Part shown: positions 1 to 8,660 of the stretch, one piece after another
Layout: each line of letters begins with the position of its first letter
Numbering within the stretch: the first letter of the stretch is position 1
Origin: Equibacterium sp963662035
GTDB taxonomy: Bacteria > Bacteroidota > Bacteroidia > Bacteroidales > UBA932
NCBI GenBank assembly: GCA_963662035.1
Contig: CAVLDO010000012.1
Span: 1-52,163, forward strand
Length of the DNA stretch: 52,163 bases
Direction of reading: 5' to 3'
Translations under genes and position numbers: made by a program
Notes under the pieces: generated by a model
What the model was told of the DNA's origin: nothing
What the model saw: only the letters and a program-made list of their open reading frames with translations
The model's database searches: none

Positions 1-319
1 GAGCCGGGCGAAAATCCACGGCCGTGCCCGAAATGGGGCTCCACGGGCACGGAGCCAGGCGACACACCCCGGCCGTGCCCGAAACGGGGCTCCCAGGGCA
101 CGGGGCGCGGCGAAACTCCCCGGCCGTGCCCGAAACGGCGCTCCACGGGCACGGAACCAGGCGAAACTCCCCCGGCCGTGCCCGAAACTGCGCTCCACGG
201 GCACGGAGCGCAGCGACACACCCCAGGCCGTGCCCAAAACGGCGCTCCACGGGCACGGAGCCAGGCGAAACTCCCCGGCCGTGCCCAAAACGGCGCTCCA
301 CGGGCACGGAACCAGGCAA
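1..319. repeat. 51-bp tandem hairpin repeat array, copy A (cut by window edge)
   Basis: About six copies of a 51-52 bp GC-rich unit are visible. The motif GCCGTGCCC recurs at about 21, 72, 123, 175, 227 and 278. Each unit carries the inverted pair CCGTGCCCG/CGGGCACGG around a 13-base loop, and the segment between hairpins also lies between complementary GGGCACGG and CCGTGCCC ends, so either set of hairpins can form. It is the reverse complement of the array at 40474-41420. The frame from 24 to 395 that runs through it is read as a by-product of a stop-free 51-bp (17-codon) period, not as a gene. The array begins outside the window. It lies just beyond the rnf operon terminator. Confidence 0.9.
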
Positions 320-370
320 AAATGATGTGAACCCCGAAAGTTTTTTGTCCAACTTTCGGGGTTCACATCA
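319..370 (-). terminator. Terminator of the rnf operon
   Basis: Positions 323-342 and 351-370 form a perfect 20-bp inverted repeat with an 8-base loop. Read on the minus strand the hairpin is followed by ATTTTTG, the usual shape of an intrinsic terminator downstream of rnfA. A weaker A-rich/T-rich hairpin lies between at 371-393 (AAAAAGGG with CCCTCTTTTT), so termination may be two-step. The stem is unusually long and perfect for an ordinary terminator. Confidence 0.8.
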
Positions 371-407
371 AAAAGGGGGCACCCTCTTTTTTTAGACTTT
401 CAACTCT

Positions 408-1007
408 CTATACCATACCGGAGAATCCCATAAAGGCCAGCGCCATAATCCCGGCGGTGATAAGGGCGATGGGGATGCCGCGGAAGGGCTTGGGCACATC
501 GGCTATCTCCAGCTGCTCGCGGATTGCCGCAAACAGTGTGATGGCAAGGCCGAAGCCGATGGCGGAGGCGGCGGCAAAAACCACCGACTCGCCCAGATTG
601 AGCATATGCATCCGGCCGCCGAAGCCGAACTGCTTCTGTACCACCATCAGCGCCACGCCAAGCACGCAGCAGTTTGTGGTGATAAGGGGCAGGAATATGC
701 CCAGCGACTGATATAGCGCGGGGCTGGTCTTCTTGAGAATGGTTTCTACCATCTGCACCAGGCCGGCGATCACCAGAATGAAGGCGACCGTCTGCATATA
801 GACTATGTTGCACGGCACAAGTATGTAATACTGCACCAAATAGGTGACGCAGGTGGAGAGGGCCATCACGAATGTCACGGCCAGCGACATTCCCACGGCG
901 GTATTAACATTCTTGCTTACGCCCAGAAAAGGGCAGATTCCCAGAAACTGGGACAATACGATATTGTTGACGAATATCGCCGAAATAAGTATCAGAAATA
1001 TAGTCAT
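408..1007 (-). CDS. rnfA: RnfA, integral membrane subunit of the Rnf complex
   Basis: This 199-residue hydrophobic protein is a full-length RnfA. Rnf is an inner-membrane ferredoxin:NAD+ oxidoreductase that couples electron flow to Na+ or H+ transport; RnfA and RnfE are paralogous antiparallel six-helix subunits that hold an iron-sulfur cluster in the membrane. The N-terminus carries NNIVLSQFLGICPFLGVSK with the conserved Cys in the first helix, and a second Cys lies in TTNCCVLG near residue 112. It is the last gene of the rnfBCDGEA run, 3 bp after rnfE, and is followed by the terminator at 319-370. Confidence 0.97.
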   Translation of the reverse strand: MTIFLILISAIFVNNIVLSQFLGICPFLGVSKNVNTAVGMSLAVTFVMALSTCVTYLVQYYILVPCNIVYMQTVAFILVIAGLVQMVETILKKTSPALYQSLGIFLPLITTNCCVLGVALMVVQKQFGFGGRMHMLNLGESVVFAAASAIGFGLAITLFAAIREQLEIADVPKPFRGIPIALITAGIMALAFMGFSGMV

Positions 1008-1010
1008 AGC

Positions 1011-1598
1011 TTAGCTCCTCTTACCTGTAAGTTTGTTGAACAAAGCCATCAGCATACCCAGCACAAGGAATGCGCCGGGTGCGAGCACGAACATCAGGAT
1101 GCCGTCGCCGGGAAGGAAGTGCATCCCGAAGAAGGTACCGCTTCCCAGGATTTCCCTGATGAGACCGATGACGGTGAGCGAAAGGGTGAATCCCAGCCCG
1201 ATGCCGAATCCGTCGCAGGCGGAGTCTGCCACGGTGTTCTTGTTGGCGAAGGCCTCGGCGCGGCCCAGCACTATGCAGTTGACCACAATCAGCGGTATAT
1301 ACAGCCCCAGCGTGTCATAGAGCGAAGGCAGGTAAGCCTGCATCAGCAGCTGGATGATGGTCACAAATGCCGATATTATCACGATGTATGCGGGGATGCG
1401 CACCTTGTCGGGAATATAGCGCGCCATAGCGGAAATCCCGATGTTGGAAAGGGTCAGCACCACCATTGTGGCCAGGCCCATACCCATACCATTGATTGCC
1501 GATGTGGTGGTGCCCAGCGTGGGGCACATACCCAGCACCAGCGAGAAGGTGGGGTTGTCCTTTATAATGCCTTTCTTAACCAGTTCTAACTTATTCAT
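1011..1598 (-). CDS. rnfE: RnfE, integral membrane subunit of the Rnf complex
   Basis: This 195-residue membrane protein is the RnfE partner of RnfA. It has the family pattern NPTFSLVLGMCPTLG near the N-terminus and VVNCIVLGRAEAFA in the middle, each with a conserved Cys. The ATG at 1598 was chosen because it gives the usual MNKLELVKKG start; a GTG one codon upstream is also possible. It overlaps the end of rnfG by 8 nt, which suggests translational coupling. Confidence 0.96.
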   Translation of the reverse strand: MNKLELVKKGIIKDNPTFSLVLGMCPTLGTTTSAINGMGMGLATMVVLTLSNIGISAMARYIPDKVRIPAYIVIISAFVTIIQLLMQAYLPSLYDTLGLYIPLIVVNCIVLGRAEAFANKNTVADSACDGFGIGLGFTLSLTVIGLIREILGSGTFFGMHFLPGDGILMFVLAPGAFLVLGMLMALFNKLTGKRS

Positions 1599-2199
1599 CA
1601 CTGCCTCCTTCGCCGGCCTGCGGCGCCTGTTCTGCGGCGGAAGCGCCCGTCACAGCGAGATATACTTTGTATGCTTTTGCCACCGCCGCGCAAAATGCGC
1701 GGGAAGTGATGGTGGATGCGGTTATGGCGTCAACATCGCCGCCATCCTTGGTTACAGAGAGATTGTACTGCGCGGGGTTCTTGCCGGCAAATTGAGTGCG
1801 GAAAGGACCTGCGCCATCAGTAATCTTGGCCCCCAGGCCGGGGGTTTCGCTGTGGCTGATCACCGCCGTGGAGCAGATGCAGCCCGCAGAGTCAAAGCCC
1901 ACCATCAGGTTCAGCGGACCGCCGAAGCCCACCTGGGATGTCTCTATGGCATAACCCACCACACTGCCGCCGCAGATAGCCTTGTGCACGGCAAACTGCT
2001 CGCCGTCAAGGGTTATCGTGGTATCCACAGGCTCTCCCTCGAATGCGGGGACAACCTGCGCGATGGCCTGCGCAGTTTTGCTGCGGTTTACCTCTGCAAT
2101 CTTCCTCTCGGTCAGATAGTTCACCACTGCCAGCAGCAGCGCGCACACCAGGCAGATTCCGCCCAGCGACAACAACATATTTTTAAGTGTCGATTCCAT
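1591..2199 (-). CDS. rnfG: RnfG, flavoprotein subunit of the Rnf complex
   Basis: About 202 residues with one N-terminal transmembrane helix (residues 5-28) and a periplasmic FMN-binding domain. In this family FMN is bound covalently to a Thr in an S/T-G-A-T-x-T motif. Here the matching segment reads DAITASTITSRAF (bases about 1670-1710), so the G-A pair appears as A-S while the acceptor Thr and the +2 Thr are kept. The ATG at 2199 is chosen over an upstream frame start at 2241, which would run into rnfD. It sits between rnfD and rnfE. Identity is strong; the divergence of the flavinylation motif is the only odd point. Confidence 0.94.
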   Translation of the reverse strand: MESTLKNMLLSLGGICLVCALLLAVVNYLTERKIAEVNRSKTAQAIAQVVPAFEGEPVDTTITLDGEQFAVHKAICGGSVVGYAIETSQVGFGGPLNLMVGFDSAGCICSTAVISHSETPGLGAKITDGAGPFRTQFAGKNPAQYNLSVTKDGGDVDAITASTITSRAFCAAVAKAYKVYLAVTGASAAEQAPQAGEGGSDE

Positions 2200-2213
2200 T
2201 GCTGCGCTCCTCC

Positions 2214-3191
2214 TTATGCGGCAAACCGTTTGGGTTTGCAATATTTATTGATGAGAGGGGTCACCATATTGCCGATGAGAATGGCAAAGGAAACGCCCTC
2301 GGGATATGCGCCGAAGTAGCGGATGAGCACCGTCACAAGACCTATGAGCACGCCGTATATCAGCATCCCCTTCTCTGTCATCGGGCTGGTGACATAGTCG
2401 GTGGCCATAAATATGGCGCCCAGCAGCAGGCCGCCGCTGAACACGTTAAACACAGGGCCGGTGAAGCGGGCGGGGTCTGCCGCCGAGAAGATGGCCGTGA
2501 GAACCACCACGGTGCCGATTATGGCCACGGGGATGTGCCAGCGGATAACCTTCTTCACCAGCATATATACCAGGCCGGCAAGCAGCGCCAAGGCCGAAAT
2601 CTCGCCCATTGAGCCGCCTGCGCGGGCAAAGAGCATATTCCAGCCGTTCAGATTGCCCCCGGACACTATCTCACTGGCGGGGATGCCGGCTCTCAAACCT
2701 TCGTTTATCTGCGCCAGAGGGGTCGCGCCGCTGAAGGCATCGGCCCCTATCCAGCCGTGGGGAGCGCCCCAGGTGGTCATAATCGCGGGGAATGAGACCA
2801 AAAGGAACACGCGGCCGAAGATAGCGGGGTTGAATATGTTCTGTCCGAGGCCGCCGAAGCACATCTTGGCCACGGCAATGGCCGCAATGGCGCCCATAAA
2901 GGCAATCCACCAGGGGGCTGCCGGGGGCAGGTTAAGCGCCAGAAGCACACCCGTGAGCACAGTCGCCTGCACGCAGGGGATTTTGCGCCCCATCAGATAT
3001 TTTTCGATGAGAAATTCACAAAGCACGCACGTCGCCACGCTCACGGCAAGCAGCAGCAGGCAGTTCCACCCGTAGAACAGGAGCGAAACCAGCACGGCGG
3101 GTGCCAGCGCAATGAGCACGTCGTTCATCAGAACCTTGGTAGTGACGGGGTTCTGAATGTGCGGAGAAAGAGAAACTGTAAGTCTTGACAT
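2214..3191 (-). CDS. rnfD: RnfD, flavinylated membrane subunit of the Rnf complex
   Basis: A 325-residue polytopic membrane protein of the RnfD/NqrB family. The periplasmic loop carries DAFSGATPLAQ, the standard covalent FMN attachment motif (SGAT). Other family signs are QATVLTGVLLALNLPP in the first third and the C-terminal EGVSFAILIGNMVTPLI. It starts 6 bp after rnfC and precedes rnfG by 14 bp. Together with RnfG it carries flavins on the electron path between RnfC/RnfB and the membrane. Confidence 0.97.
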   Translation of the reverse strand: MSRLTVSLSPHIQNPVTTKVLMNDVLIALAPAVLVSLLFYGWNCLLLLAVSVATCVLCEFLIEKYLMGRKIPCVQATVLTGVLLALNLPPAAPWWIAFMGAIAAIAVAKMCFGGLGQNIFNPAIFGRVFLLVSFPAIMTTWGAPHGWIGADAFSGATPLAQINEGLRAGIPASEIVSGGNLNGWNMLFARAGGSMGEISALALLAGLVYMLVKKVIRWHIPVAIIGTVVVLTAIFSAADPARFTGPVFNVFSGGLLLGAIFMATDYVTSPMTEKGMLIYGVLIGLVTVLIRYFGAYPEGVSFAILIGNMVTPLINKYCKPKRFAA

Positions 3192-3197
3192 AGTCTA

Positions 3198-4538
3198 TTA
3201 CTGCTTTTTGGCTCTCGCACGGATTATTTTCATTACATCTGCCTTGCTTGTGCGCACTATGTCCAGCAGAGGGATGTGCGCGGGGCAGGTCGACTGGCAG
3301 CAGCCGCACTCGATGCAGTCGTAGATGCGGTTGGCCTCCAGGACTGCGGTGTCGCCTATGCGGCCGTAGCGGTTGAGCAGCCATGGTTCCAGCCCCATAG
3401 GGCAGGCGGCGGCGCAGCGGGTGCAGCGGATGCAGACGCCCTCGGCATCCCGGCTGGTCTGCGCGCTTGTGAGCATCAACAGGCAGGAGGTGCCTTTCTG
3501 CGTGGTGGCATCGAGATTGGCGATGGCCTTGCCCATCATCGGGCCGCCGGAAATCACCTTCACGGCACTCTCGGGCAGGCCTCCCGCCGCCTCTATTATA
3601 GAGGAGATGGGGGTGCCGATGCGCACCCTGAAGTTGCGCGGCCTCTGCAGGCATTCGCCCGTCACTGTAAGCACCCTCTCGAAGAGGGGACGGTTTTTCT
3701 GCACTGCCTGATATACGGCAAAGGCGGTGGCCACATTCTGCACCACGCAGCCGGTGTCAATAGGCAGGGCGCCGCTGGGGACCCGACGGCCGGTGACGGC
3801 GTCGATGAGCTGCTTCTCGCCCCCCTGCGGGTATTTCTTCTTGAGCATCATAACATCGAGGCCCACATAGCGCAGCGATGCTTCGCTGATGGCAGAATAG
3901 GCCTCGGGTTTGTTCTCCTCAATTGCAATCACAATGCTTTCGACCCCCAGCACGCGCGCCATTATGCGGGCGCCCAGCACCACCTCGTGCGGATGTTCGC
4001 GCATCAGGCGGTCGTCGGCAGTCACATAAGGCTCGCACTCCACGCCGTTTATGATGAGGATGTCGGCCTTCTTGCCCTTGGGCGGGGCAAGTTTGATGTG
4101 GGTCGGGAAAGTGGCGCCGCCCATACCCACGATGCCGGCGTTTTTTATCTTCTCCAGCAGATCCTCCGGGGCGCCCTTGATTTCGCGCTCCAGACGGTCC
4201 GAGGTAAAGATGTTCTCTTCATATTCGTCCCCCTCCACATCTATGCAGACGTGCATCACCTTGTTGCCGATGATGTCGGCGCGCGGCTCCACGGCCGTCA
4301 CGGTGCCGCTCACAGAAGAGTGGACATAGCCCGACATAAAGCCGGTAGGAGTGCCTATGACTGTGCCTACCTTGACCTTGTCGCCCTTGGCCACGGCCGC
4401 CGTCGCGGGGGCGCCGAGGTGCTGCGCCATAGAGATGGCCACTTTGGCGGGCAGGGGGAATGTTTCAATGGCCGCTGTGGCGGCTATCTTGTGGTCGTCC
4501 CAGTGGACGCCTCCCATCTTAAAGGTTCTATATCTCAT
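3198..4538 (-). CDS. rnfC: RnfC, NADH-binding electron transport subunit of Rnf
   Basis: This 446-residue protein matches RnfC, the peripheral subunit that binds NAD(H) and FMN and carries two [4Fe-4S] clusters. The N-terminal biotinyl-like domain is followed by GIVGMGGATFPTHIKL and the NGVECEPYVTADDRLM nucleotide-binding region. Two cluster motifs lie near the end: CIRCTRCAAACPMGL and CIECGCCQSTCPAHIP. It lacks the long Ala-rich C-terminal tail of gammaproteobacterial RnfC; in this operon such a tail is on RnfB instead. Its ATG overlaps the rnfB stop by 4 nt. Confidence 0.97.
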   Translation of the reverse strand: MRYRTFKMGGVHWDDHKIAATAAIETFPLPAKVAISMAQHLGAPATAAVAKGDKVKVGTVIGTPTGFMSGYVHSSVSGTVTAVEPRADIIGNKVMHVCIDVEGDEYEENIFTSDRLEREIKGAPEDLLEKIKNAGIVGMGGATFPTHIKLAPPKGKKADILIINGVECEPYVTADDRLMREHPHEVVLGARIMARVLGVESIVIAIEENKPEAYSAISEASLRYVGLDVMMLKKKYPQGGEKQLIDAVTGRRVPSGALPIDTGCVVQNVATAFAVYQAVQKNRPLFERVLTVTGECLQRPRNFRVRIGTPISSIIEAAGGLPESAVKVISGGPMMGKAIANLDATTQKGTSCLLMLTSAQTSRDAEGVCIRCTRCAAACPMGLEPWLLNRYGRIGDTAVLEANRIYDCIECGCCQSTCPAHIPLLDIVRTSKADVMKIIRARAKKQ

Positions 4539-5920
4539 TCGGATATTCCTCCACTAAACAAATCGAGTTCAATGACATCTTCGCGGTCGTCGGAAGGCTC
4601 GGCGCTCTTTGCGGGCTTTTTGCGGGGGCTGCGGCGCGTTGCAGTGGCTGTAGCTGGCTCGGAGAGATTGCCGGGCTCTGCCCCGGAGGCCGTTTCTGCC
4701 TTGGGTTCTTCCGCAGGCTTAGGCGACTGCGCAGGCTTGGCGGGCTCTGACTTGGGCTCCGCAGGCTTTGCAGCTTGCGCCGGTTTTGGTGCAGCGGCGC
4801 TCTTGGGAGCCTCAACGGCCTTGGGCGCAGCCGGCTTGGAAGACTCTGCGGGTTTTGCGGGTTCAGCCGGCTTGGGCGCCTGGGCAGGCTTTGCGGGCTC
4901 GGCCGCCTTCACGGGCTCGGCCTTGGGTGCAGCGGCGCTCTTGGAAACCTCAACGGCCTTGGGAGCAGCCGGCTTGGAAGGCTCTGCGGGTTTCGCAGCT
5001 TCCGCCGGCTTCTCGGGCGCAGCAGGCTTTGCGGGCTCCGCCTTGGGCGCAGCGGCACTCTTGGCTGCGGGCGCGCCGGCAGCAGGTGCAGCAGATGCCT
5101 TCTTTACGGGAAAGTTGAACTTGTGGATTGCGCCGGTGGGGCACTCGTCCACGCATTTGGTGCACAGGCGGCACTTGTCGGCATCGATGTAGGCCAGGTT
5201 GTTCTCTACCGTGATGGCCTCGTGCGTGCAGACCTTGGCGCACTTGCCGCAGCCTATGCAGGCCGCAGCGCACGCCTTGCGGGCCACCGCGCCCTTATCC
5301 TTGCTGCTGCAGAGCACCACCACCTTGAGACCTCGGGGGCCTTTGGGCCTGAGCTCGATTATCCCCTTGGGGCAGGCCTTCGAGCAGGCCCCGCAGCCGG
5401 TGCACTTGCTTTCGTCAACCACCGGCAGACCCGTTTCGGGGTCCATCGAGATGGCGTCGAACTTGCACACGCGGGTGCAGTCGCCGCAACCAAGACAGCC
5501 ATATGCGCAGGCGGTGTCGCCGCTGTAGAGGGCCGCCTTCACCTTGCAGGAGGGATAACCCTCGTAGTTTGTGGTCTTGGGGCGGTTTGCACACGTCCCG
5601 TTACACCTTACCACGGCCACCTTGGGGGCCTGTGCAACCGCCGTCTTGCCCAGAATGGCAGCGATCTTGTTCATTGTTTCACTGCCGCCTACAGGGCAGA
5701 GGGCGCCGCCCAGATCGTCCATAGCCACCAGCTTGGTAGCAAAATCGCGGCAGCCGGCCGAACCGCAACCGCCGCAATTGGCACCGGGGAGAGCCGCCTC
5801 CACATCGTCGATGCGGGCGTCTTCCTCCACTTTGAACTTTTTGGCCACGACAAAAAGGATTGCCGAAACCAGCAACCCAATCGCAGTGAGAATGATTACA
5901 GTAATAATTATCGGATTCAC
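4535..5920 (-). CDS. rnfB: RnfB, iron-sulfur subunit of Rnf with a long Ala/Pro/Lys tail
   Basis: RnfB takes electrons from ferredoxin. The protein has 461 residues: an N-terminal membrane helix (about 1-25), a 4Fe-4S domain with CGGCGSAGC and a further Cys in ALCPVGG, and four ferredoxin-type motifs (CLGCGDCTRVC, CTGCGACSKAC, CIGCGKCAKVC, CRLCTKCVDEC). The ordered core ends near residue 274. Residues 275-435 are a low-complexity tail of KPAEPAKPA-like repeats containing two copies of a roughly 40-residue block (each ends SKPAAPKAVE...SAAAPK), followed by a basic patch RRSPRKKPAKS and an acidic end. Most RnfB proteins stop soon after the last cluster. The start is read as GTG at 5920 because no ATG fits between it and the RseC stop. 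It is the first rnf subunit gene. Confidence 0.95.
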   Translation of the reverse strand: MNPIIITVIILTAIGLLVSAILFVVAKKFKVEEDARIDDVEAALPGANCGGCGSAGCRDFATKLVAMDDLGGALCPVGGSETMNKIAAILGKTAVAQAPKVAVVRCNGTCANRPKTTNYEGYPSCKVKAALYSGDTACAYGCLGCGDCTRVCKFDAISMDPETGLPVVDESKCTGCGACSKACPKGIIELRPKGPRGLKVVVLCSSKDKGAVARKACAAACIGCGKCAKVCTHEAITVENNLAYIDADKCRLCTKCVDECPTGAIHKFNFPVKKASAAPAAGAPAAKSAAAPKAEPAKPAAPEKPAEAAKPAEPSKPAAPKAVEVSKSAAAPKAEPVKAAEPAKPAQAPKPAEPAKPAESSKPAAPKAVEAPKSAAAPKPAQAAKPAEPKSEPAKPAQSPKPAEEPKAETASGAEPGNLSEPATATATRRSPRKKPAKSAEPSDDREDVIELDLFSGGISE

Positions 5921-5930
5921 TCTGTATAAG

Positions 5931-6371
5931 TTATAGTTCTATAGTAAAGTAAAACTCTTTGTCCAAATTATCACGAAAGATAGCAATAATTATGTAATAA
6001 ACGGCAACTGATGCCAAAGAAAGCAGCCCCACATAGAGCTGTTCCAGCTTGAGGGCGGAAAAAATCATAAGGGCGGCCAGCAGCACCAGCAGCGGCACGC
6101 CGTAGGCTATGACGGTGGCCTTCATCCCGAGCTTCGAGGCAAGCACCAGCTTTACGCTGTCCCCCACCTTGAGGCCTGAGGCGGCAGTTTCAAGCGTATG
6201 CGGCACCACCACAGTGCGCACCTGCTCTTCGGCCGCGCCGCAGACCCCTTTGGCGTGGCAGGCGGCGCAGGCGGACTTGCTCACGATCTCCACGCTTATG
6301 CAGTCGGCGTCCATCTCCACTATCCGCCCCTGGTGCTCTATCTTTGAAGGCATTCTGCTCATAATGTTCAT
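5931..6371 (-). CDS. rseC: SoxR-reducing system protein RseC family
   Basis: A 146-residue membrane protein with the RseC/MucC pattern: an N-terminal domain containing the Cys motif CAACHAKGVC near residues 35-44, a small beta-domain (VPHTLETAASGLKVGDSVKL), then two transmembrane helices around residues 82-125. RseC proteins are linked to Rnf/Rsx complexes and to keeping SoxR reduced. In Bacteroidota the gene commonly sits directly upstream of rnfB, as here with a 10-bp gap, so a role in Rnf assembly or maturation is more likely than a SoxR role. It overlaps the upstream DUF3108 gene by 4 nt. Confidence 0.9.
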   Translation of the reverse strand: MNIMSRMPSKIEHQGRIVEMDADCISVEIVSKSACAACHAKGVCGAAEEQVRTVVVPHTLETAASGLKVGDSVKLVLASKLGMKATVIAYGVPLLVLLAALMIFSALKLEQLYVGLLSLASVAVYYIIIAIFRDNLDKEFYFTIEL

Positions 6372-7189
6372 TCAACTTTTGTTATGCGGCCGTTGATGCT
6401 CCCCACAGAGAGTTGTGTGGAGAAGAACAGCAGCCGGTGGCTGTCGTCGCTGCTAAGCCAGATATACACGGGAGAGAGCTTGTCGTTGTCGGAATTGGAG
6501 ATGGAAACCACGCTCTCCCGGCTCAGATTCTCGTTCCCTTTTCTGGGGACGACCTTCAGGCAGAACTTGTCGGCCTGCAGCTCGCCCATCTCGCGGCTCT
6601 TCTTGATTTCGGTGGCCTCGTATGTCACATAAATGTCGTCCATATTGCGGTCGAGAGCCACCACAAAGTGCAGTTTGGACCCCTTCTTCACCGCATCCAG
6701 GTCGGCGGCGCGCAGTGCGTAGAGCACGGTGATCACGTCGTAGATGGGCTGCCCGGCTCTCATCACGGTGTCGCGCGGGCCGTTGGTGCTCTTGTCCACG
6801 TGGGCCTTGAGGGTGCGGCCGCCGTCGCTCCAGGTGTAGAAGTTCTTGGCCCAATAGTCCCCCTCGCTCTGCTCCCGCTTAAAGAGCAGGGGCTCGAGGG
6901 TTTCGGCACAAAAGCGGCTGTCGTAGGAGTAATGCACCCTCACCAGATTCTTGATGAAGTCGCTGGTGCCGCCGCTGGTCTGCAGGCGGAAGCATGGTAT
7001 TCCATCGTACATCTCTTCGGTGAGCCTGACATTGAGCTCGGCGATGTCGGCGTTGATGAAACCCCATTTGTAGTGGATCTTGTAGGAAACGCGCTCGCCC
7101 CCCTTGAAAGGGAGATTCCCGGCCTGAACTATCTGAGAGCACAGCACCGGGAAAATCAGGAGCGCCAAAAGGAATTTAGAATGCCTCAT
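6368..7189 (-). CDS. DUF3108 family exported protein
   Basis: About 273 residues with an N-terminal signal peptide (hydrophobic KFLLALLIFPVLC, likely cut after VQA near residue 23). The mature part starts with FKGGERVSYKIHYKWGFINADIAEL, which is the DUF3108 signature, and is predicted to be a periplasmic beta-rich domain. Function is not known. ATG at 7189 is preferred to a TTG at 7195. It overlaps dnaB by 14 nt and rseC by 4 nt, so it is co-transcribed with both. Confidence 0.85.
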   Translation of the reverse strand: MRHSKFLLALLIFPVLCSQIVQAGNLPFKGGERVSYKIHYKWGFINADIAELNVRLTEEMYDGIPCFRLQTSGGTSDFIKNLVRVHYSYDSRFCAETLEPLLFKREQSEGDYWAKNFYTWSDGGRTLKAHVDKSTNGPRDTVMRAGQPIYDVITVLYALRAADLDAVKKGSKLHFVVALDRNMDDIYVTYEATEIKKSREMGELQADKFCLKVVPRKGNENLSRESVVSISNSDNDKLSPVYIWLSSDDSHRLLFFSTQLSVGSINGRITKVE

Positions 7190-8657
7190 TGTCAAAATCG
7201 TAATTTGCGGAGGAAGTATTCAAATTCGATTCCACATTTTCATATTCGATTGCCGCATCGCCTCCGGAATACATATCGCCGGCATCCACAAAGCGGGCCT
7301 CGTCTTTTATAAAGCGCATCTCCACATCCTTGGTCTCGCCGTTGCGGTGCTTGGCTATGATGAGCTCTGTGTAGCCGGGATAAGTCTCCGGCCCCTCCAC
7401 CCCGAGAAATTCGGGACGGTGGATAAACATAACTATGTCGGCATCCTGCTCTATGGCTCCCGACTCGCGCAGGTCGCTGAGCTGCGGCCGCTTGTTGCCA
7501 CCCCGGTTTTCCACCGCACGGCTCAGCTGCGAGAGGGCTATGATGGGGATGTCCAGCTCTTTGGCGATGGCCTTGAGGCTGCGGGAGATGGAGGAGACCT
7601 CCTGCTCGCGCATACCGCGAAGCTCGGGCGGCCCCGTCATCAGCTGCAGATAGTCTATTATGATGAGCTGCACGTGGTGGGTGTGCACCAGGCGGCGGGC
7701 CTTGGCCCTGAACTCGTAAATCGAGAGGGCGGAGGTGTCGTCTATCCACATCGGAGCGCGCGAGAGGCGGGTGATGCGCTCGTTGAGAGTGTTCCAGTCC
7801 TCGGGGTCGCGGAACTTTTTGGCGCCCCATATCTTGCTGCTCTCCAGTCCGGTCTCGCCCACCAGCACACGCTTGATGAGCTGCGTTTCGCTCATCTCAA
7901 GGGAGAAGAGCGCCACCGGAATGTTGTGGTCCACCGCCATATTGCGCGCCATCGTGAGCACGAAGGCGGTCTTGCCCACGGAGGGGCGGGCGGCTATTAT
8001 CACAAGATCCGACTTTTGCCAGCCGTAGGTCACGGCATCGATGCCGCGATAGCCGCTTGGGACGCCGGAAAGGCCGTCGTTGCGATCCTGGCCCGACTGT
8101 ATCTCGTCTATCGCGCGGCTCAGCACAGAGCTCACGGGCGAGGTCTCGTGCCGCATATTGTTGTCGGTGAGCTCAAAAATATCCTGCTCGGCCGTATGCA
8201 GCAAGTCATCTACCGTGAGGGTGTCCTCAAACGCGTTCTTTTGTATATTATAGGAGATGGCGATCAACTCGCGCTGAATATACTTCTGCAGGAGAATCTT
8301 GCAGTGGTATTCGGTGTTGGCTGCGGCGCTGATGCGCATCGTTATGTCGCTCAGGTAGGCAGCTCCGCCCACCTCCTCCAGCTGACCCTTGCGGGACAGC
8401 TCGTCGGCAACCGTGAGTATGTCCACCGGGTCGGTGCGCGAGGCTATGTCGCGGATGGCCTCGAATATCTTGCGGTTGCTCTCCTTGTAGAAACATTTCT
8501 CGTTGAGCTGGTCCAGGACATCCGAGACCACTTCGCTCTCGAGCATCATAGCGGCAAGAACCGCCTCTTCGATCTCAATCGCTTGAGGCGGTTTGCGTCC
8601 GCTTTCGGCAGAAATCTGGGAGACTTCCGCCCGTTTATGTTTCTTTGCGGCGGGCAC
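7176..8657 (-). CDS. dnaB: Replicative DNA helicase DnaB
   Basis: This 493-residue protein is a full-length DnaB, the hexameric 5'-3' helicase of the replication fork. The N-terminal primase-interacting domain covers about residues 25-130 (EIEEAVLAAMMLE...). The RecA-like domain has Walker A ARPSVGKT near 223-230, Walker B LIIIDYLQLM at 331-340, and the DnaB motif LSQLSRAVE. No intein is present. The C-terminus is a short acidic/Asn-rich tail. It lies 3 bp after the zinc-ribbon gene and overlaps the DUF3108 gene. Confidence 0.97.
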   Translation of the reverse strand: MPAAKKHKRAEVSQISAESGRKPPQAIEIEEAVLAAMMLESEVVSDVLDQLNEKCFYKESNRKIFEAIRDIASRTDPVDILTVADELSRKGQLEEVGGAAYLSDITMRISAAANTEYHCKILLQKYIQRELIAISYNIQKNAFEDTLTVDDLLHTAEQDIFELTDNNMRHETSPVSSVLSRAIDEIQSGQDRNDGLSGVPSGYRGIDAVTYGWQKSDLVIIAARPSVGKTAFVLTMARNMAVDHNIPVALFSLEMSETQLIKRVLVGETGLESSKIWGAKKFRDPEDWNTLNERITRLSRAPMWIDDTSALSIYEFRAKARRLVHTHHVQLIIIDYLQLMTGPPELRGMREQEVSSISRSLKAIAKELDIPIIALSQLSRAVENRGGNKRPQLSDLRESGAIEQDADIVMFIHRPEFLGVEGPETYPGYTELIIAKHRNGETKDVEMRFIKDEARFVDAGDMYSGGDAAIEYENVESNLNTSSANYDFDNEAF

Positions 8658-8660
8658 GGA

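Noticed and set aside
323..370. Inverted repeat of an insertion sequence
   Set aside because: There is no transposase or target duplication; the position and the T tract on the minus strand fit a terminator.
24..395. Open frame through array A
   Set aside because: Same cause as in array B; it also reads through the rnf terminator hairpin.
3276..5192. 638-residue plus-strand frame opposite rnfC and rnfB
   Set aside because: It mirrors the repeat-rich rnfB tail and two well-supported minus-strand genes; its composition is typical of a shadow.
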